Positions 59,955 to 64,000 of a DNA stretch of 64,000 nt are shown piece by piece. This stretch comes from 1162T-S-0a-05 sp050299435. Its GTDB lineage: Bacteria; Pseudomonadota; Gammaproteobacteria; Pseudomonadales; Cellvibrionaceae. The position numbers were made by a program, and so were the translations under genes. The first letter of the stretch is position 1. Each line of letters starts with the position of its first letter. Where the stretch lies: contig JBNKVX010000003.1 of assembly GCA_050299435.1 (NCBI GenBank), forward strand, positions 1 through 64,000. The letters are read 5' to 3'. The notes under the pieces are model-generated. The model was not told the DNA's origin, searched no databases, and saw only the letters and a list, made by a program, of their open reading frames with translations.

Positions 59955-61211
59955 ATGGATCTGCATGAGTATATGCAAAATCTCGGAGCTCGGGCGCGTG
60001 CTGCTTCCAGACATATGGTAAGAGCTAATACCGGGGTTAAGAATGCAGCGTTAACCGCAATTGCGAATGAACTTGACCAGGCTCGAGCTGCTATTTTGGA
60101 GGCCAATCGCAAGGATTTACAGGCGGCAAAAAAAAATGGCCTAGATACAGCCTTGGTAGACAGACTTGAACTGAACGATGCACGTATTGACGCAATGATG
60201 GAAGGTTTGCAACAGGTGGCTTCACTGCCAGACCCCTGTGGTGAAATTACAGATTTCAGCTATCGGCCTTCAGGCATTCAAGTCGGTAAAAAGCGCGTAC
60301 CTTTGGGCGTAATTGGAATAATCTACGAATCTCGTCCCAACGTCACAATTGATGCAGCTTCTCTTTGTCTTAAATCTGGAAATGCCACAATTTTGAGAGG
60401 TGGGAGTGAAGCTATTCACTCTAATCAAGCCATCGCAAAATGTATCCACAAGGGATTAAATGAAGTGGGCTTGCCTGCAGATGCGGTGCAAGTAATTGAA
60501 ACCACAGATCGAGCAGTCGTTGGCCACTTAATTACCCTGTCAGAATTTGTTGATGTGATTGTACCGAGAGGTGGCAAAGGCCTCATCGAAAGAATTTCCA
60601 GAGAAGCGACAGTGAGTGTGATAAAACATCTCGATGGGATATGTCATGTTTACATCGATTCAAATGCAGACTTGGTCAAGGCTTTCAATATTGCGATGAA
60701 TAGCAAAACGCATCGCTATGGTGTTTGTAATGCGATGGAAACCTTATTGGTAGCCAAGCAAATAGCGCCACAAATTCTTCCGCAGCTTTCCGAAGCCTAC
60801 ATTAAAGAGGGTGTGGAATTGCGCGTGTGTGAACGAACGCTTGCGTATTTGCCTGATGCCCTTCCCGCTTCGGAAGAAGATTGGGATACAGAGTATCTCG
60901 CGCCGATTTTGGCAATAAAAATGGTGGATGACATTGATGATGCTATTCAATTTATCAACGAACACAGTTCACATCACACCGATGCAATAGTCACAGAAAA
61001 CTATACCTTGGCGAGAAAATTTATCACCGAAGTTGATTCGAGTTCAGTAATAGTCAATGCGTCAACGCGTTTCGCTGATGGTTTTGAATATGGTTTAGGT
61101 GCAGAAATAGGAATCAGCACCGATAAAATTCATGCGCGAGGTCCTGTCGGTTTGGAGGGGCTAACTTCGCAAAAATGGGTGGTGTTTGGAGATGGGCATG
61201 TGCGTGCTTAA
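59955..61211 (+). CDS. proA: Glutamate-5-semialdehyde dehydrogenase
   Basis: Reduces gamma-glutamyl phosphate to glutamate semialdehyde in proline synthesis. The aldehyde dehydrogenase fold is shown by PLGVIGIIYESRPNVTIDAA and SGNATILRGGSEAIHSN; the catalytic Cys is in HRYGVCNAMETLLV, and GPVGLEGLTSQKWV closes the protein. The ATG at 59955 gives 418 residues, the usual length; an upstream ATG at 59913 would add 14 residues and cannot be excluded. Confidence 0.95.
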   Translation: MDLHEYMQNLGARARAASRHMVRANTGVKNAALTAIANELDQARAAILEANRKDLQAAKKNGLDTALVDRLELNDARIDAMMEGLQQVASLPDPCGEITDFSYRPSGIQVGKKRVPLGVIGIIYESRPNVTIDAASLCLKSGNATILRGGSEAIHSNQAIAKCIHKGLNEVGLPADAVQVIETTDRAVVGHLITLSEFVDVIVPRGGKGLIERISREATVSVIKHLDGICHVYIDSNADLVKAFNIAMNSKTHRYGVCNAMETLLVAKQIAPQILPQLSEAYIKEGVELRVCERTLAYLPDALPASEEDWDTEYLAPILAIKMVDDIDDAIQFINEHSSHHTDAIVTENYTLARKFITEVDSSSVIVNASTRFADGFEYGLGAEIGISTDKIHARGPVGLEGLTSQKWVVFGDGHVRA

Positions 61212-61244
61212 AGCCCAGCAAAATCAAAACCCAAAGGGTGGTGA

Positions 61245-61889
61245 GTGATTAAAGAAGTTCATGCCTGGTTTGGCGGCAGCTTCGATCCTGTTCACAATGG
61301 TCATTTGCTTGCAGCACAGGAAGTGTTGGAGCAATTTCAACTTGAAACACTTCATTTTCTTCCGTGCTATTTATCACCACTTAAAGAAAAATCTGCGTGT
61401 TCAACGCAAGACCGCTTGAATATGTTGGAGCTTGCATTGGCTTCAAATAAACATTTTTCTCTGGATACGCGAGAAGTGAATAAGCCAGGCCCGTCTTATA
61501 GCTTTGAAACGCTTACAGACATACGGGAGACTTTGGGAAGAGAAGTATCCTTACTTTGGATAATTGGTTGGGATGCCTATTTGAGTTTCAACCTCTGGCG
61601 AAATTGGCAAGATATATTGAGTTTGTGTAATTTAGTTGTCATTAATCGCCCGGGGTTTTCGCAGGAAGTGCCAGCCGCATTGAAAAATTGGAGTATTGGC
61701 AAGGAAGCGATAAAAGAAGAAATAACACAATACGACTATGGAAAAATTGTGTTTTTGAATACGCCACTGATTGAAATTGCTTCAAGTACTGTGCGGGATA
61801 AATGCAAACGAGGTTTGTCCTTGCGTTACTTAGTCCCATTGGAAGTTGAATTGTATATTAAAGAAAACCGACTTTTTTTAGAAAACTGA
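61245..61889 (+). CDS. nadD: Nicotinate-nucleotide adenylyltransferase
   Basis: Forms deamido-NAD from nicotinate mononucleotide and ATP. The 214-residue protein has the nucleotidyltransferase motif FGGSFDPVHNGHL with HNGH, the LWIIGWDAYLSFNLWRNW substrate loop, and ISST-like IASSTVRDK. Initiation is a GTG at 61245 after AAAGGGTGG. It belongs to the conserved proA-nadD-rsfS-rlmH-mrdA order. Confidence 0.95.
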   Translation: MIKEVHAWFGGSFDPVHNGHLLAAQEVLEQFQLETLHFLPCYLSPLKEKSACSTQDRLNMLELALASNKHFSLDTREVNKPGPSYSFETLTDIRETLGREVSLLWIIGWDAYLSFNLWRNWQDILSLCNLVVINRPGFSQEVPAALKNWSIGKEAIKEEITQYDYGKIVFLNTPLIEIASSTVRDKCKRGLSLRYLVPLEVELYIKENRLFLEN

Positions 61890-61933
61890 AATTTGTTTTA
61901 AAGATTAATGATAGAGATATAGTGAATTGTAAT

Positions 61934-62281
61934 ATGACTGTAAATTTGCAAAAAATTATTCAAGATAGCCTGGAAGATACAAAAGGACAAAACATTAACG
62001 TTTTGGATGTGACGGAGTTGAGCGATGTGATGGATACTTTGGTTATTGCTACCGGCACATCCAGTCGACACGTAAAATCCTTGGCAAACAATGCAATAGA
62101 GGAAGCCAAAAGCCATAAGGTTAGACCTATTGGTGTCGAAGGAATGGATGTGGGCGAGTGGGTTCTGGTGGATTACGGCGATTTGGTCCTGCATGTTATG
62201 CAACAAAGTACTCGGGATTTTTATGAGCTTGAGAAGCTCTGGTCAACAGAGCCAGCTTCGCGCAGACAAAAGTCTGAATAA
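61934..62281 (+). CDS. rsfS: Ribosomal silencing factor RsfS
   Basis: Binds ribosomal protein L14 and blocks 50S-30S joining in stationary phase or starvation. The 115-residue protein (ATG at 61934; a GTG at 61922 is the alternative) has KGQNINVLDV, TDTLVIATGTSSRHVKSLA-type strands and EGMDVGEWVLVDYGDLVLHVM, diagnostic of the Iojap/RsfS family. Confidence 0.94.
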   Translation: MTVNLQKIIQDSLEDTKGQNINVLDVTELSDVMDTLVIATGTSSRHVKSLANNAIEEAKSHKVRPIGVEGMDVGEWVLVDYGDLVLHVMQQSTRDFYELEKLWSTEPASRRQKSE

Positions 62282-62310
62282 ACATTTTAGAGATCGTCAA
62301 TTGCCTGCCA

Positions 62311-62778
62311 ATGAAAATAACAATAATAGCGATTGGGAAAAAAATGCCGGCTTGGGTAATAGAAGCCTGTCGAGAATATGAAAAACGTTTGCCTAAAGAA
62401 TTGGGTTTAAGTGTGCTGGAACTTCCCCTAGCGACGAGGAACAAAACAAACTCCATAGCAAAAATAAAGCAAGCAGAAGGCGAAGCCTTGTTATCTGCGA
62501 TACCAGAAAAAAGCCTTATAGTGGCTTTGGATATGCGGGGTAAAAGTATTAGTACTGAAACACTTGCAAGTAAATTATCGGACTGGCAAATGCATAATCA
62601 GGATGTGAGCATATTGATTGGTGGTCCCGATGGATTATCCGAGTCCTGTTTGCAAGCAGCGGGAGAACGATGGTCACTTTCGGCCATGACTTTACCTCAC
62701 CCCATGGTGCGCGTATTGCTCACTGAGCAATTATATCGCGCGTGGACAATTCTTATTAATCATCCGTATCACAAGTAA
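62311..62778 (+). CDS. rlmH: 23S rRNA pseudouridine-1915 N3-methyltransferase
   Basis: A 155-residue SPOUT methyltransferase. MKITIIAIGKKMPAWVIEAC opens the protein, and the knotted SAM site is formed by LDMRGKSISTE, LIGGPDGLS and LSAMTLPHPMVRVLLTEQLYRAW. The ATG at 62311 overlaps an AATAACAATAAT stretch (an Hfq/Crc-like motif). It is followed after two bases by mrdA. Confidence 0.95.
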   Translation: MKITIIAIGKKMPAWVIEACREYEKRLPKELGLSVLELPLATRNKTNSIAKIKQAEGEALLSAIPEKSLIVALDMRGKSISTETLASKLSDWQMHNQDVSILIGGPDGLSESCLQAAGERWSLSAMTLPHPMVRVLLTEQLYRAWTILINHPYHK

Positions 62779-62780
62779 AT

Positions 62781-64000
62781 ATGGCTTGGGGTAATTCAGA
62801 CTTTCATAGATTCAAAGATCACGGCAGTGAAGCACGTTTGTTTGCACGCCGTATTATGACAGTTGTGATTATTGTTTTTTCCCTGTTTTTTTTATTACTC
62901 GCACGATTCTATAGTTTGCAAGTGAGTCACTACCAGGACTATGTGACCCAATCAGATAAAAATCGTATTCAAATCAGACCCGTTCCGCCAACACGAGGAC
63001 TGATATTTGATAGAAATGGGGAATTGCTTGCAGAAAATCGACCCAGTTTCTCTTTGGAAATCGTGATTGAGCGTGTTGGTAATCTGAATCAAACGCTCGA
63101 TGAACTTGCACAATTAATTGAAGTAAGCGACGTCGATATAGAAGAATTTCACAAGGCAAAGCAGCGACGAAGACCGCACGCATCAGTGCCTTTGCGTTAT
63201 AACTTGAATGAAGAAGAAATTGCCGCAATTGCAGTTAACGAATTTCGCCTTCAAGGCGTAGAAGTCGTAGCACGCTTAACGAGACACTATCCTAAAAAAA
63301 ATCTATTTGCGCATACTATTGGTTATGTAAGTCGCATCAGTCCGTATGAACAAAGCCAATTTAATGAAGAAGCTGAACGACGCTATCGAGGTACACATAG
63401 CATCGGGAAAATTGGACTGGAAAAGTTTTACGAGTCAGAGCTATTGGGGGAAGTTGGCAGTGAAAGTGGTGAAACAAATGCACACGGACGTTGGTTAAGG
63501 CAGCTAGAAAGAGTAAATCCAAAATCGGGAAAGGATTTACAATTGTTCGTCGATGCGCGTTTGCAGCAGGTTGCGCGCAAGGCCTTAGGCGAGAATCGCG
63601 GTTCCATTGTCGCTATTGAAGTGGAAACCGGAGGGGTGTTGGCAATGGTCAGTAATCCTGCTTATGACCCTAACTTATTTGTAAATGGGATTAGCCACGC
63701 TGATTATAATGCTTTAAATCGTTCGATTGACCTACCGCTTTTTAATCGCAGTATTCAAGGTCAATACCCGCCAGGATCTACCATTAAGGGAGTTTATGGT
63801 TTAGCAGGCCTGGAGTATCACATTGTTACCGGAGCCACCACTATAGAAGACCCCGGTTACTATCAACTTGAAAATGATGAGCGATTATATCGGGAGTGGA
63901 AAAAAGGCGGTCACGGAAGTGCAGTAAATCTTCGTCAGGCAATCGTCGAATCCTGTGATGTTTTTTTCTATGACCTCGCTTTTAGCATGGGTGTCGATCG
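62781..64000 (+). CDS. mrdA: Penicillin-binding protein 2, 5' part
   Basis: The frame is open from the ATG at 62781 to the end of the window, so the C-terminal half is missing. The encoded part has a cytoplasmic start, one membrane helix (VVIIVFSLFFLLLARFYSL), the dimerisation region with RPVPPTRGLIFDRNG, and the transpeptidase SxxK box PPGSTIK (Ser about 333). PBP2 builds the lateral wall with RodA, and rodA would be expected next. The start codon is two bases after the rlmH stop. Confidence 0.95.
   Translation, partial: MAWGNSDFHRFKDHGSEARLFARRIMTVVIIVFSLFFLLLARFYSLQVSHYQDYVTQSDKNRIQIRPVPPTRGLIFDRNGELLAENRPSFSLEIVIERVGNLNQTLDELAQLIEVSDVDIEEFHKAKQRRRPHASVPLRYNLNEEEIAAIAVNEFRLQGVEVVARLTRHYPKKNLFAHTIGYVSRISPYEQSQFNEEAERRYRGTHSIGKIGLEKFYESELLGEVGSESGETNAHGRWLRQLERVNPKSGKDLQLFVDARLQQVARKALGENRGSIVAIEVETGGVLAMVSNPAYDPNLFVNGISHADYNALNRSIDLPLFNRSIQGQYPPGSTIKGVYGLAGLEYHIVTGATTIEDPGYYQLENDERLYREWKKGGHGSAVNLRQAIVESCDVFFYDLAFSMGVD

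Noticed and set aside
1..64000. tRNA or rRNA genes and riboswitches
   Set aside because: No cloverleaf, rRNA core or recognised riboswitch consensus was found by eye on either strand; covariance searches would be the decisive check.

Overview
The window reads as a chromosomal stretch of a gammaproteobacterium. The block dksA-gluQ-cbrX-cbrA-cbrB-crcZ-pcnB-folK is the arrangement known from Pseudomonas. The moderate base composition, a cellulase-family (GH9) lipoprotein, a K+-type membrane pyrophosphatase and a glucosylglycerate operon point more to a marine or polysaccharide-degrading relative (Cellvibrionaceae-like) than to Pseudomonas itself. That placement is inference. Genes are dense, several neighbours overlap, and there is no tRNA, rRNA, CRISPR array, prophage or intact insertion sequence.

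Layout. 1-15.6 kb: central metabolism and transport (pgk end, ppc, a MATE pump, dxs, Fur-controlled feoAB, an MscS channel, a lipase-like hydrolase, rpiA-serA, ilvA, a ydfG-like SDR). 15.6-19.4 kb: two tandem outer-membrane barrel paralogues with duplicated leaders, preceded by a GH9 lipoprotein. 19.4-30.3 kb: one minus-strand block, TfoX domain protein-Rieske protein-dksA-gluQ-cbrX-cbrA-cbrB-crcZ-pcnB-folK-deoxynucleoside kinase-panB. It contains a CrcZ-like small RNA with its sigma-54 promoter, candidate CbrB sites and an intrinsic terminator, plus the 58-residue CbrX protein.

30.5-44.4 kb: an M15 peptidase, a HAD phosphatase, small unknowns, soluble and membrane pyrophosphatases, a CsgG-like protein, an RND efflux pair, mpl-ubiX and a double-FHA membrane protein. 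44.5-50.5 kb: an MMPL exporter, then a PhoPQ-like two-component operon with PepSY, glycine-zipper and VanZ partners. 50.6-50.8 kb: a 206-bp nested inverted-repeat element. 50.8-56.4 kb: an operon that can make, store and recycle glucosylglycerate (glycerate kinase, synthase, phosphatase, GH13_18 phosphorylase, HAD enzyme).

56.6-59.9 kb: a translationally coupled trio of unknown substrate (retropepsin-like lipoprotein, inactive transglutaminase with seven membrane helices, RimK-like ATP-grasp ligase). 59.9-64 kb: proA-nadD-rsfS-rlmH-mrdA, the last gene cut by the window end.

The strongest points for follow-up are the CbrXAB-CrcZ circuit, the glucosylglycerate cycle, the ATP-grasp/7TM/protease trio and the 206-bp repeat.
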